Shown: positions 1 to 5,097, counted from the stretch's first letter. The stretch is DNA of 5,097 nucleotides from Desulfobacterales bacterium (GCA_029940345.1 JAOZRC010000446.1:1-5097); one strand, 5' to 3'. Notes: generated by a model from the letters alone, not told the origin. Program-made: numbers and translations.

Positions 1-75
1 TACAATATATTGTGGTTTAATTAAAAAAACAATTTTAAAATGGGCGAAAGGCAAGAGTTTCTGTTTGCCCGGCAT
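1..75 (-). CDS. Partial unknown protein, N-terminus only (gene runs off the left edge)
   Basis: On the minus strand an ATG at 75-73 opens a frame that stays open for all 25 codons to the window edge, although the DNA is AT-rich. It is preceded by a near-ideal ribosome binding site, AAAGGAGGA at 90-82, 7 bases from the ATG, which is the main support. The visible peptide starts MPGKQKLLPFAHFKIV and continues with mixed basic and hydrophobic residues. This could be the cytoplasmic start of a membrane protein, but no domain is visible and I do not recognise the gene. It is transcribed away from the phosphoesterase gene at 565. A plus-strand frame overlapping this stretch (40-228) has no ribosome binding site and is taken as a shadow. 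Confidence 0.55.
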   Translation of the reverse strand, partial: MPGKQKLLPFAHFKIVFLIKPQYIV

Positions 76-107
76 TATTTTTCCTCCTTTATTTTAAAGT
101 CAGAAAT

Positions 108-136
108 AAAATGCCATAAGAAATCGAAACTGTCAA
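108..136 (-). promoter_or_regulatory. Possible promoter for the leftward partial gene
   Basis: On the minus strand there is a perfect TTGACA at 136-131. The hexamer 17 bases further on (113-108, CATTTT) matches the -10 consensus at only 3 of 6 positions. It lies 33 bases before the start codon at 75, with the ribosome binding site between, so the position is plausible. The -10 match is poor, so this is a weak call. Confidence 0.25.
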
Positions 137-351
137 TAAAAATAGTACGAAGAGCGCAGATTGTCTGCTGCAATCTAAGTATGAGAGGCCCGCCTTGCCT
201 GACGATACCGGAAGCGGATTATTCTTAATTTAACAGTATTGGGCATAACCTCCCCCCAAATCCGTTATAATCAGGAAAAAAGAAAGTAGAAGGGAAACAA
301 AGTTTATAGTTACTGCTGTAATCGGAGCATTGTTTTGGATTGGGTTTGGGA

Positions 352-456
352 TATACTCGCGAAGGCCATAATTGGTGATTTTATAATTGATCAATACCTT
401 AATTCATAGGCGTAAGACATATTTCAAAATCACCAATTATGACCGTGCCAAGTATA
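352..456. repeat. Long near-perfect inverted repeat (hairpin or MITE-like)
   Basis: The arm GGCCATAATTGGTGATTTT at 364-382 is repeated in inverted form at 426-444 with one mismatch, which would still pair as G-U in RNA. The loop is 43 bases (383-425). A weaker match continues outward for about 12 more bases and ends with TATACT at 352-357 facing AGTATA at 451-456. The symmetry is far too long for a simple terminator, and there is no T-run after it. No flanking target duplication was found, so mobility is unproven. It could be a decayed MITE or a large operator or structural palindrome. It lies 108 bases before the phosphoesterase start codon. Confidence 0.75.
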
Positions 457-505
457 GTATTAAATAATTGAATAATTGTTATGAAAAGCCCTTAGAGCCA
501 GTGTA

Positions 506-548
506 CCGGATTGCCATTTCGCTGCGCTCCGTGGCATTCGGTGACCGG
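506..548 (+). promoter_or_regulatory. Imperfect hairpin in the phosphoesterase leader
   Basis: CCGG and TGCCA (506-509, 512-516) can pair with TGGCA and CCGG (531-535, 545-548), leaving an unpaired bulge on the right arm. The hairpin ends a few bases before the ribosome binding site at 556-559. The enclosed GC-rich stretch stands out in an AT-rich leader. It could affect translation of the next gene or be a fragment of a dispersed repeat; both are inference. Confidence 0.3.
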
Positions 549-564
549 CAGCGTTAGGAAAAAA

Positions 565-1413
565 ATGAACCGACGTAAATTTCTAAAACTGGCATGTTAT
601 GGAGGGGTTGCGGCATTGCTCGCAAGTTACCCGGTATTTATAGAACGCAATTTAGTTCAAATCAATACGTACCGGATACCGGTTCCTTCCTTACCGAAAT
701 CATTTCATGGTTTTCGAGTGGTTCATCTCACGGATCTTCATTTGGGATTTTTAGTTTCAGAGGCGTTTATTAAGGGTGTGGTAAAAAAGTCTAATAACCT
801 AAAGCCTGATGCGATCGTTTGTACGGGAGATTACGTCCATGCAAGGGATTCAACAAAAGAAATTGACACGGTTTGGCCAATTTTATCGAAGTTAAACGCC
901 AAGTATGGGGTATATTCAACTTTAGGGAATCATGATCACTGGGCGGATACTGAGAAGTCTCTTGAGTGGCTTCGAAGATCGGGACAAAATGTCAGACACA
1001 CATGTAAACCGATATACAAGGACAAGGAGCGTATATTATTCGGCGGGGCCGGAGACCTTTGGGAAGATGATTTGAATATTGACCAGTGTTTTTCCACTTC
1101 TGATGAAGGCGATTGCAGAATCCTGTTGTCGCACAATCCTGATTCTGTCGACACTGTATTTAAAACCCCGCTATCTTTGGTATTGAGTGGGCATACGCAT
1201 GGAGGGCAGGTATCCATACCATTTTACGGGCCACCCGTGCTACCGGTTAAAAATAAAAGATATTCCAGCGGATTGATAAAGACTGAAAAAGGCCCTCTTT
1301 TTATCAGTAAAGGAATTGGTTGGGCAATCTATCCTGTAAGATTTAATTGCTACCCGGAAATCGCAGTTCTGGAATTGACAAAGATAAAAGATACGGCCAT
1401 CGAACTGGTCTGA
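565..1413 (+). CDS. Tat-exported metallophosphoesterase, YkuE/YaeI type
   Basis: This 282-residue protein belongs to the calcineurin-like phosphoesterases, which hydrolyse phosphoester bonds at a two-metal centre. All metal-site motifs are present in order: DLH (D57, H59), GD (D89), GNHD (N122, H123), H190 in LSHNPD, and GHTHGGQ (H210, H212). The N-terminus, NRRKFLK followed by a hydrophobic stretch to about residue 26, is a twin-arginine signal or anchor, so the enzyme probably acts outside the cytoplasmic membrane. YkuE/YaeI relatives have this layout and are linked to phospholipid or lipid A-precursor phosphodiester cleavage, but the substrate cannot be read from the sequence. I chose the ATG at 565, not an in-frame TTG at 511, because AGGA at 556-559 precedes it and the twin-arginine motif follows at once; the extra 18 residues would come from a hairpin-forming GC-rich stretch. 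It appears monocistronic and is more AT-rich than feoB. The family is secure; the exact function is not. Confidence 0.93.
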   Translation: MNRRKFLKLACYGGVAALLASYPVFIERNLVQINTYRIPVPSLPKSFHGFRVVHLTDLHLGFLVSEAFIKGVVKKSNNLKPDAIVCTGDYVHARDSTKEIDTVWPILSKLNAKYGVYSTLGNHDHWADTEKSLEWLRRSGQNVRHTCKPIYKDKERILFGGAGDLWEDDLNIDQCFSTSDEGDCRILLSHNPDSVDTVFKTPLSLVLSGHTHGGQVSIPFYGPPVLPVKNKRYSSGLIKTEKGPLFISKGIGWAIYPVRFNCYPEIAVLELTKIKDTAIELV

Positions 1414-1548
1414 CCTAAATCTATGCGCCGGCACTGGTTCAGTTGAAGAGGTAAAAAAGATGTGGGTCAGAGATAATGCATGTTATGACAATTGCTTATG
1501 TCAGTTATCGCGATTTATCCTAACCATTCCCCCCTTTCGCAGGAGCAG

Positions 1549-1578
1549 TAGGTCAGGTTAGTACAGCGTAACCCGACA
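1549..1578. repeat. REP-like palindromic unit
   Basis: GTCAGGTTA at 1552-1560 pairs with TAACCCGAC at 1569-1577, with one mismatch and an 8-base loop. The motif (GTAGGTC, then GGTTA, AGCG, TAACCCGACA) closely resembles a palindromic repeat I recall as widespread between genes in many bacteria. That resemblance is from memory. Only one copy is in this window. Confidence 0.5.
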
Positions 1579-1582
1579 AAAC

Positions 1583-1700
1583 GTAACCGTTCACTCCACC
1601 TACATGTATGCTAACGCGGGACAGCTTCCCGCGCTACACCCTCGCGCACGGTTGTGATGTAGAGCGGAAAGCCGTTCCGCCCAGGGGCGTGAACAGTTAC
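1583..1700. mobile_element. 118-bp MITE-like element with 8-bp target duplication
   Basis: The ends are GTAACCGTTCAC at 1583-1594 and GTGAACAGTTAC at 1689-1700, inverted repeats of each other with 11 of 12 matches. Directly outside them lies the same 8-base sequence, GACAAAAC, at 1575-1582 and 1701-1708, the hallmark of a transposition target duplication. Inside are more hairpins: CGCGGGA/TCCCGCG (1615-1621, 1627-1633), CTACA/TGTAG (1634-1638, 1658-1662) and GCGGAA/TTCCGC (1664-1669, 1675-1680). The interior is GC-rich against AT-rich surroundings. It is far too short to encode a transposase, so it would be a non-autonomous element moved in trans. The mobilising family cannot be named from here. 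Confidence 0.75.
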
Positions 1701-1767
1701 GACAAAACTGAATTTTAACGTCGTGTTAAGGTTTTATCGGTATCACGGCGGTGTTAAGCAGATGGAG

Positions 1768-3990
1768 TCACCCGCTCATCAAACCCAAAGCGGTTCCCAC
1801 CTGGTACACGGCCGTTGCCAATACAAACGCCAGCAAGGTGTTAAACAGCATGGAAAACGCACCCCATTTCCACGAACCGGATTCGCGGATGATGATCACA
1901 ACAGTGACCGAGCAGGGGGCGTAAAAGATTGTAAAAATCATCAGGCTTAATGCGGTCAAGGGACTCCATCCGGGCGACCCGGCCAAAATTTCGGACAGCG
2001 AGCCGGCTTGGTCGGGATCGACCTGCCCAAGGGAATAGGCCGTGCCCAGGGTGGAAACCACCACCTCTTTGGCGGCAAAACCGCCCAACAGGGCGATGTC
2101 CGTGCGCCAGTCAAATCCGGCTAAACGGGAAATCGGTTCCATGGCCGTGCCGATGCGCCCGGCCAGGGAGTGTCTCAATGCGGCTTCCGCTTCCCGGGAG
2201 GCAACCGTATTGAGTTGTTTTTGCAAGGCCAGGGCTGGGGCGGAACGTTTTGAATTGTCACGGATCGAGTCAATTTCATGTATCGCCGCGGGAAGGGTAG
2301 CGGCCTTCAGTTCGTTGCGCATCTTGGCATATTTTTGGCTTTCCGCATCCGGAAGTCCGGGAAAGGTCATCATAGCCCAGAGAATGATGGAAATACCGAG
2401 AATAATTGTTCCGGCCTTTTTGATATATTGCCAGGTGCGCTCCCATGTATGGATGGCGAGTCCCTTGAAAGTAGGCAGACGGTAAGGCGGCAGTTCCATG
2501 ACAAACGGTGTGGCTTCACCCTTGATCACCGTCATGCGAAGGAATTTGGCCACTAACAGGGCGCCGGCCCAGGAGATCAAGGTGATCAGCAGCATGATGG
2601 CCGCCTCATTATCTGCGAAAAAAGCGGCCACCAGCAAAGCGAACACTGGCAGTTTGGCCCCACAGCTCATAAATGGCGCGGTCAGAAGGGTGGCCAAGCG
2701 CTCGCGCGGCGATTTGAGCGTGCGTGTGGCCATGACGCCCGGAACGGCACATCCGCCGGCAATGCCACCGGACAGGATATAGGCCATGACGGAGCTTCCA
2801 TGCAAACCGAAAATGCGAAAGATACGGTCCAGCATAAAGGCCACTCGCGCAAAATAGCCCGAATCCTCCAACAGGGCGATGCCGAAAAACATGAACATAA
2901 TCAACGGCACAAACCCCATGACACCGCCGACGCCGTCAATAACGCCGGAAATGATCATTGATTTCAACAGGCCGTCCGCAAGATTGGCTTGCACCAGGCC
3001 GCTCAACCATCCGAACACCCCTTCCACCCATCCCCCCGGAATTGCGCTGTATGTAAAGGTAAAATGATAAAGGGAAAAAATAATGGCCACCATAATCAAA
3101 GGGCCGGCAAAACGGTTGGTGACCACCTTATCAATCTTATCCGAAATCTCAAGTCGGTTACGGTCGTGATTGTATTTGACAATGCCTTGCTGGATAACAG
3201 ACCGAATATACCCATAACGATGATCGGCGATAAGCGCTTCCGGATAGCAGTCCAACGTCGCCATGGTATGATCGGCGATGCGTTTGACAATGGCCTCCAG
3301 CAGCGCTGAAAAGTTTGCATCCGCATCTTCACCAAGGGATTTGATCTGTTCATCATCTTCCATATATTTCAGCGCGATCCATCGGGCGGGATAGGTTTCG
3401 ATTAAAAAATGATTTCTCTTGATTTCCCTTTCCATTTCGATCAGCGCCCCGTCAATATCCTTGCCATAGGATATTTCCAAGGGAGGTGCGTCAGGGGGCT
3501 TTTGAATCATTTCAATTACTTGGGAAATCAATTCATTTTTGCCCCGGCCGGTGCGGGCCACGGTGGGGATGACCGGTGTTTCCATCAGCTTGGATAATTG
3601 GCGAATATTGATCTCAACACCGCGTTTTTCAGCCACATCCATCATGTTCAAGGCGATGCAAAGCGGTGCGCCCATCTCTTTAAATTGGACGGTCAGATAG
3701 AGATTACGTTCGAGATTGGATGCATCCACGATATTGATGATTGCCCTGGGCTTTTCATTAACCAAAAAATCCCTGGCCACCAATTCCTCGGGTGAATACG
3801 CGGTGAGGGAATAGGTTCCCGGCAGATCAACAATTTGTATTTCGGTGTTATTGTGAATGTAAATTCCCTGTTTTTTCTCAACCGTCACACCGGGATAGTT
3901 ACCCACATGCTGACGCGCGCCGGTCAAGGCATTAAAAAGCGTGGTTTTGCCGGCGTTGGGATTTCCGGCCAATGCAATTGTTGCGTCCAT
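1768..3990 (-). CDS. feoB: Ferrous iron transport protein B
   Basis: FeoB is the inner-membrane Fe(II) importer with a cytoplasmic G domain. At 740 residues this copy is full length. G-domain motifs are all visible: G1 GNPNAGKTT (9-17), G2 T36 within YPGVTVE, G3 DLPG (55-58) and G4 NMMD (115-118). A helical linker follows to about residue 285, then membrane segments from about 295. The two gate regions carry conserved cysteines: GGCAVPGVMATR (C414) and SCGAKLP (C443). LEDSGY (374-379) is also conserved. A hydrophilic insert of roughly 70 residues (about 545-615) precedes the last membrane segments. There is no cysteine-rich C-terminal tail. The start is supported by AAAGGA at 4001-3996, 5 bases before the ATG. 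No feoA lies upstream on this strand within the window and none is fused to the N-terminus. It diverges from the diiron-protein gene at 4450 and converges on the phosphoesterase. Confidence 0.98.
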   Translation of the reverse strand: MDATIALAGNPNAGKTTLFNALTGARQHVGNYPGVTVEKKQGIYIHNNTEIQIVDLPGTYSLTAYSPEELVARDFLVNEKPRAIINIVDASNLERNLYLTVQFKEMGAPLCIALNMMDVAEKRGVEINIRQLSKLMETPVIPTVARTGRGKNELISQVIEMIQKPPDAPPLEISYGKDIDGALIEMEREIKRNHFLIETYPARWIALKYMEDDEQIKSLGEDADANFSALLEAIVKRIADHTMATLDCYPEALIADHRYGYIRSVIQQGIVKYNHDRNRLEISDKIDKVVTNRFAGPLIMVAIIFSLYHFTFTYSAIPGGWVEGVFGWLSGLVQANLADGLLKSMIISGVIDGVGGVMGFVPLIMFMFFGIALLEDSGYFARVAFMLDRIFRIFGLHGSSVMAYILSGGIAGGCAVPGVMATRTLKSPRERLATLLTAPFMSCGAKLPVFALLVAAFFADNEAAIMLLITLISWAGALLVAKFLRMTVIKGEATPFVMELPPYRLPTFKGLAIHTWERTWQYIKKAGTIILGISIILWAMMTFPGLPDAESQKYAKMRNELKAATLPAAIHEIDSIRDNSKRSAPALALQKQLNTVASREAEAALRHSLAGRIGTAMEPISRLAGFDWRTDIALLGGFAAKEVVVSTLGTAYSLGQVDPDQAGSLSEILAGSPGWSPLTALSLMIFTIFYAPCSVTVVIIIRESGSWKWGAFSMLFNTLLAFVLATAVYQVGTALGLMSG

Positions 3991-4015
3991 CTTATTCCTT
4001 TACTTCTGTTTTGAT

Positions 4016-4055
4016 GTTGTCCATTGTAAACGTTCACATTTGATTATCGGACAAC
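4016..4055 (-). promoter_or_regulatory. Hairpin in the feoB leader
   Basis: GTTGTCC at 4016-4022 and GGACAAC at 4049-4055 are perfect 7-bp inverted repeats with a 26-base loop. The structure would lie in the 5' leader of feoB if transcription starts near 4060, about 25 bases before the start codon. It could affect translation or be chance; no known riboswitch is recognisable. Confidence 0.3.
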
Positions 4056-4063
4056 GAATTTTG

Positions 4064-4093
4064 TTTGGTATACCTAATTATATAGGGTGTCAA
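4064..4093 (-). promoter_or_regulatory. Candidate feoB promoter with overlapping palindromic operator
   Basis: On the minus strand a perfect TTGACA (4093-4088) is followed 15 bases later by TATACC (4072-4067), a 4 of 6 match to the -10 consensus; the spacing is short. The -10 sits inside the near-palindrome TTAGGTATACCAAA (4077-4064), whose core GGTATACC is perfect. A palindrome of the TTAGG...CC(T/A)AA kind over a -10 box is what a DtxR/IdeR-like iron repressor site could look like. It does not match the classical Fur box. Operator identity is inference. Confidence 0.38.
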
Positions 4094-4133
4094 TAAAATA
4101 ATTGTAGATACGCTAACCTTTTATCCTAAATGC

Positions 4134-4326
4134 GGCATCCTTCATATAAGATTAAAAGTAGTTTACACTTTCCTCGCTGATCTACAAGGATTTAATTTAG
4201 TAAGGATTTTGCAACTGTTGTTCTTTGATATATGGCCTGAACCTAAACGATAATCACGGTCTTAATCCTTATTAAACTGAATCCTTGTAGTTTCAGGAAA
4301 GTGTAAACCGGAAAATGAAGGATGCC
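4134..4326. mobile_element. 193-bp MITE-like inverted-repeat element with 8-bp target duplication
   Basis: The two arms (4134-4208 and 4264-4326) share four matching blocks in mirrored order: GGCATCCTTCAT (4134-4145) with 4315-4326, GTTTACACTTTCCT (4161-4174) with 4295-4308, CTACAAGGATT (4182-4192) with 4280-4290, and TAAGGATT (4201-4208) with 4264-4271. The last two blocks lie in a gap-free 27-base stretch with 24 matches. The left arm has extra bases between blocks, so the copies have drifted. Immediately outside the ends is the same 8-base sequence, CTAAATGC, at 4126-4133 and 4327-4334, a target duplication. There is no room for a transposase. It sits between the divergent feoB and diiron-protein genes and would also fold into a large hairpin. 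Confidence 0.82.
4225..4254 (+). promoter_or_regulatory. Sigma70-like promoter in the loop of the 193-bp element
   Basis: TTGATA (4225-4230) and GATAAT (4249-4254) each match the consensus at 5 of 6 positions and are 18 bases apart. This is the best promoter match in the region. It lies in the unpaired centre of the inverted-repeat element and points toward the diiron-protein gene, about 190 bases from its start codon. No terminator is apparent between, since the right arm alone cannot form the long hairpin. Activity is inferred. Confidence 0.45.
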
Positions 4327-4390
4327 CTAAATGCCATGTATAGGCGACTGTTTTTTCTAATCGGAAACATGAACAAAAGCGTTTTTAACC

Positions 4391-4416
4391 TTGCTTTTTG
4401 CAATAAATCGTATAGA
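4391..4416 (+). promoter_or_regulatory. Possible native promoter of the diiron-protein gene
   Basis: TTGCTT (4391-4396) and TATAGA (4411-4416) resemble -35 and -10 boxes, but the 14-base spacing is too short for a standard sigma70 site. The position is suitable, 33 bases before the start codon. It is a weak candidate and competes with the promoter at 4225-4254. Confidence 0.25.
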
Positions 4417-4449
4417 AATTAAAAAAAATTCAAAATCCAAGGAGATATT

Positions 4450-4953
4450 ATGCCATATCATTATAAAGCTGAAGACGTCTTTGAAATGGCCATTCAGATC
4501 GAAAAAAATGGCGCGGCCTTTTACCGAAAAGCGGCGGATTTCCAGGAAGATCCTTCAGATAAGGATTTTTTAGAAACCCTCGCGTGCATGGAGGACAACC
4601 ACAGGGCCGATTTTGAAAAAATGAAAAAGCAGGTCTCGGAGTTGGAAAAACCACAAACCGTTTCAGATCCGGATGAAGAACTTGCCCTTTACTTGAAAGC
4701 TATGGCGGATGTACACGGCGGCGAAGGCAATCCGGATATCGCTGATCTTTTTTCGGGTCAAGAGACCATGACAGAAATTATCAACACCGCCATAGATCTT
4801 GAAAAAGAATCGATCTTATTTTATATTGGGCTTAAAGAGATGGTTCCTCTCAAATTCGGGCGGGAAAAAATTAACGCGATCATTAATGAAGAAATAAAAC
4901 ATGTCGCCCAGTTGAACGGATTCCTGGAAAAAACCCCAAAGGCGGCTTCTTAA
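4450..4953 (+). CDS. Rubrerythrin/ferritin-like diiron protein
   Basis: This 167-residue protein folds as a four-helix bundle made of two similar halves. The helix pair carrying E18 (AIQIEKNGAAFY) and E48xxH51 (MEDNH) matches the pair carrying E118 (AIDLEKESILFY) and E148xxH151 (EEIKH). These are the expected ligands of a rubrerythrin-type diiron site. No CxxC rubredoxin domain follows, so it lacks the electron-transfer module of classical rubrerythrin. Relatives reduce peroxide or store or handle iron; which applies here cannot be told. There is no signal peptide, so it should be cytoplasmic. The ATG at 4450 is preceded by AAGGAGA (4439-4445) at ideal spacing. It is divergent from feoB, which fits a joint role in iron and oxidative stress, and appears monocistronic with a terminator after it. 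A 193-bp inverted-repeat element lies 123 bases upstream of its start codon. Confidence 0.93.
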   Translation: MPYHYKAEDVFEMAIQIEKNGAAFYRKAADFQEDPSDKDFLETLACMEDNHRADFEKMKKQVSELEKPQTVSDPDEELALYLKAMADVHGGEGNPDIADLFSGQETMTEIINTAIDLEKESILFYIGLKEMVPLKFGREKINAIINEEIKHVAQLNGFLEKTPKAAS

Positions 4954-4969
4954 AAAAGGCTGCCGCCAT

Positions 4970-4994
4970 AAAGCGGAAAACCGTTTCGCTTTTT
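4970..4994 (+). terminator. Intrinsic terminator after the diiron-protein gene
   Basis: AAAGCG (4970-4975) pairs with CGCTTT (4987-4992). After one bulged G, AAA (4977-4979) pairs with TTT (4984-4986) around a 4-base loop. A run of five T ends at 4994. A second GC-rich pairing, GGCGGC at 4941-4946 (inside the gene end) with GCCGCC at 4962-4967, lies just before it. The position, 16 bases after the stop codon, supports termination. Confidence 0.6.
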
Positions 4995-4996
4995 GT

Positions 4997-5014
4997 GGAA
5001 TCCTTCATTTTACC
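4997..5014. repeat. Solitary copy of the 193-bp element's terminal repeat
   Basis: GGAATCCTTCATTTTACC matches the terminal sequence of the 193-bp element's right arm (inverse of 4309-4326) at 15 of 18 positions, including 12 consecutive bases (5000-5011 against 4312-4323). It is in the same orientation as the left end at 4134. No partner end or target duplication is visible before the window stops, so it may be a fragment or the start of another copy. Confidence 0.45.
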
Positions 5015-5097
5015 AAGGAGTGCTGAACCAAAGGTTTAGCGTATCTTAGAGCCTGTTTGAAAAGTCTTAAATCGGCTGCAAAAGCGTGAGAGCGGTT

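Larger units (their letters stand above)
76..510. other. Gene-poor intergenic stretch
   Basis: Apart from the leftward ribosome binding site and possible promoter and the inverted repeat at 352-456, I see no supported gene here. The plus-strand frame from 40 to 228 has no ribosome binding site, ordinary intergenic composition and a non-protein-like translation. A frame open from 249 to 365 encodes a hydrophobic helix-like stretch (reading VTAVIGALFWIGFGIY from 309) but has no ATG, GTG or TTG in a sensible place; it may be the remains of a membrane-protein gene. A tandem 8-bp repeat, AATAATTG twice, lies at 463-478 upstream of the phosphoesterase. No clear promoter for that gene could be picked out. 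Confidence 0.5.
1414..1767. other. Non-coding region between convergent genes
   Basis: The phosphoesterase and feoB converge on this 354-base stretch. No gene is supported here. It holds a palindromic REP-like unit at 1549-1578 and a 118-bp inverted-repeat element at 1583-1700. A short hairpin, TTAAC at 1715-1719 pairing with GTTAA at 1725-1729, lies just past the 3' end of feoB but lacks a proper T-run in either direction. No convincing terminator was found for the phosphoesterase. Confidence 0.6.

Noticed and set aside
40..228. A 62-codon plus-strand frame near the left edge
   Set aside because: It has no ribosome binding site, its translation does not look like a protein, and it overlaps the better-supported leftward gene start.
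215..272. Possible integron attC-like site, with CGGATT/AATCCG and ATAAC/GTTAT pairings
   Set aside because: The core sites do not fit the RYYYAAC and GTTRRRY patterns, and no integrase or cassette array is present.
1715..1729. TTAAC/GTTAA hairpin as the feoB terminator
   Set aside because: The stem is only 5 bp and AT-rich, and no T-run follows on the minus strand.
1950..3309. Several open frames on the plus strand opposite feoB (for example 2042-2485 and 2989-3309)
   Set aside because: They are antisense to a secure 740-residue gene, lack ribosome binding sites and have no recognisable domains.
4064..4110. TATAAT on the minus strand at 4082-4077 as the feoB -10 box
   Set aside because: The TTGACA is only 5 bases upstream of it, and no acceptable -35 lies at 16-18 bases.
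1..5097. CRISPR array, tRNA or rRNA genes
   Set aside because: No regularly spaced direct repeats and no tRNA or rRNA signature sequences were seen on either strand.
5045..5097. Possible insertion-sequence end beginning near GAGCCTGTTTGAAAAG
   Set aside because: It vaguely resembles some transposon ends, but the window stops before any inverted partner, target duplication or transposase could be seen.

Overview
The window looks like a piece of a Gram-negative anaerobe or microaerophile, most likely a Desulfobacterota (deltaproteobacterial) sulfate-reducer-type genome. This is inferred from the FeoB variant (a glycine-rich first gate motif, a long hydrophilic insert before the last membrane segments, no cysteine-rich tail), from a rubrerythrin-type diiron protein next to it, and from a GGTTA...TAACC palindromic repeat between genes. 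No database search was possible, so the taxon is a judgement only. Intergenic DNA is AT-rich and full of hairpins, while feoB is visibly more GC-rich.

Layout. 1-75: the first 25 codons of a minus-strand gene that leaves the window, with a strong ribosome binding site. 76-564: a gene-poor stretch with a near-perfect 19-bp inverted repeat (352-456 with its weaker outer arms) and a short membrane-like frame with no start codon. 565-1413 (+): a Tat-exported metallophosphoesterase of the YkuE/YaeI type. 1414-1767: a non-coding stretch with a palindromic REP-like unit and a 118-bp element with terminal inverted repeats and exact 8-bp flanking duplications. 1768-3990 (-): feoB, the ferrous-iron transporter, without a feoA beside it. 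3991-4449: the divergent control region between feoB and the next gene, holding a candidate metal-repressor operator and a 193-bp inverted-repeat element, also with exact 8-bp flanking duplications. 4450-4953 (+): a rubrerythrin/ferritin-like diiron protein, followed by a terminator. 4995-5097: repeat-like debris.

How it fits together. FeoB brings Fe(II) into the cytoplasm. The diiron protein is likely to handle peroxide or iron. The two genes are transcribed away from each other from one 459-bp region, which suggests a linked iron/oxidative-stress function. The phosphoesterase appears unrelated.

The main discovery-type signals are the two MITE-like elements (1583-1700 and 4134-4326). They have unrelated ends but each is bracketed by an exact 8-bp direct repeat. 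The second carries a good sigma70-like promoter in its central loop, aimed at the diiron-protein gene, so a non-autonomous mobile element may have rewired that gene's expression. No complete new multi-gene system is visible.
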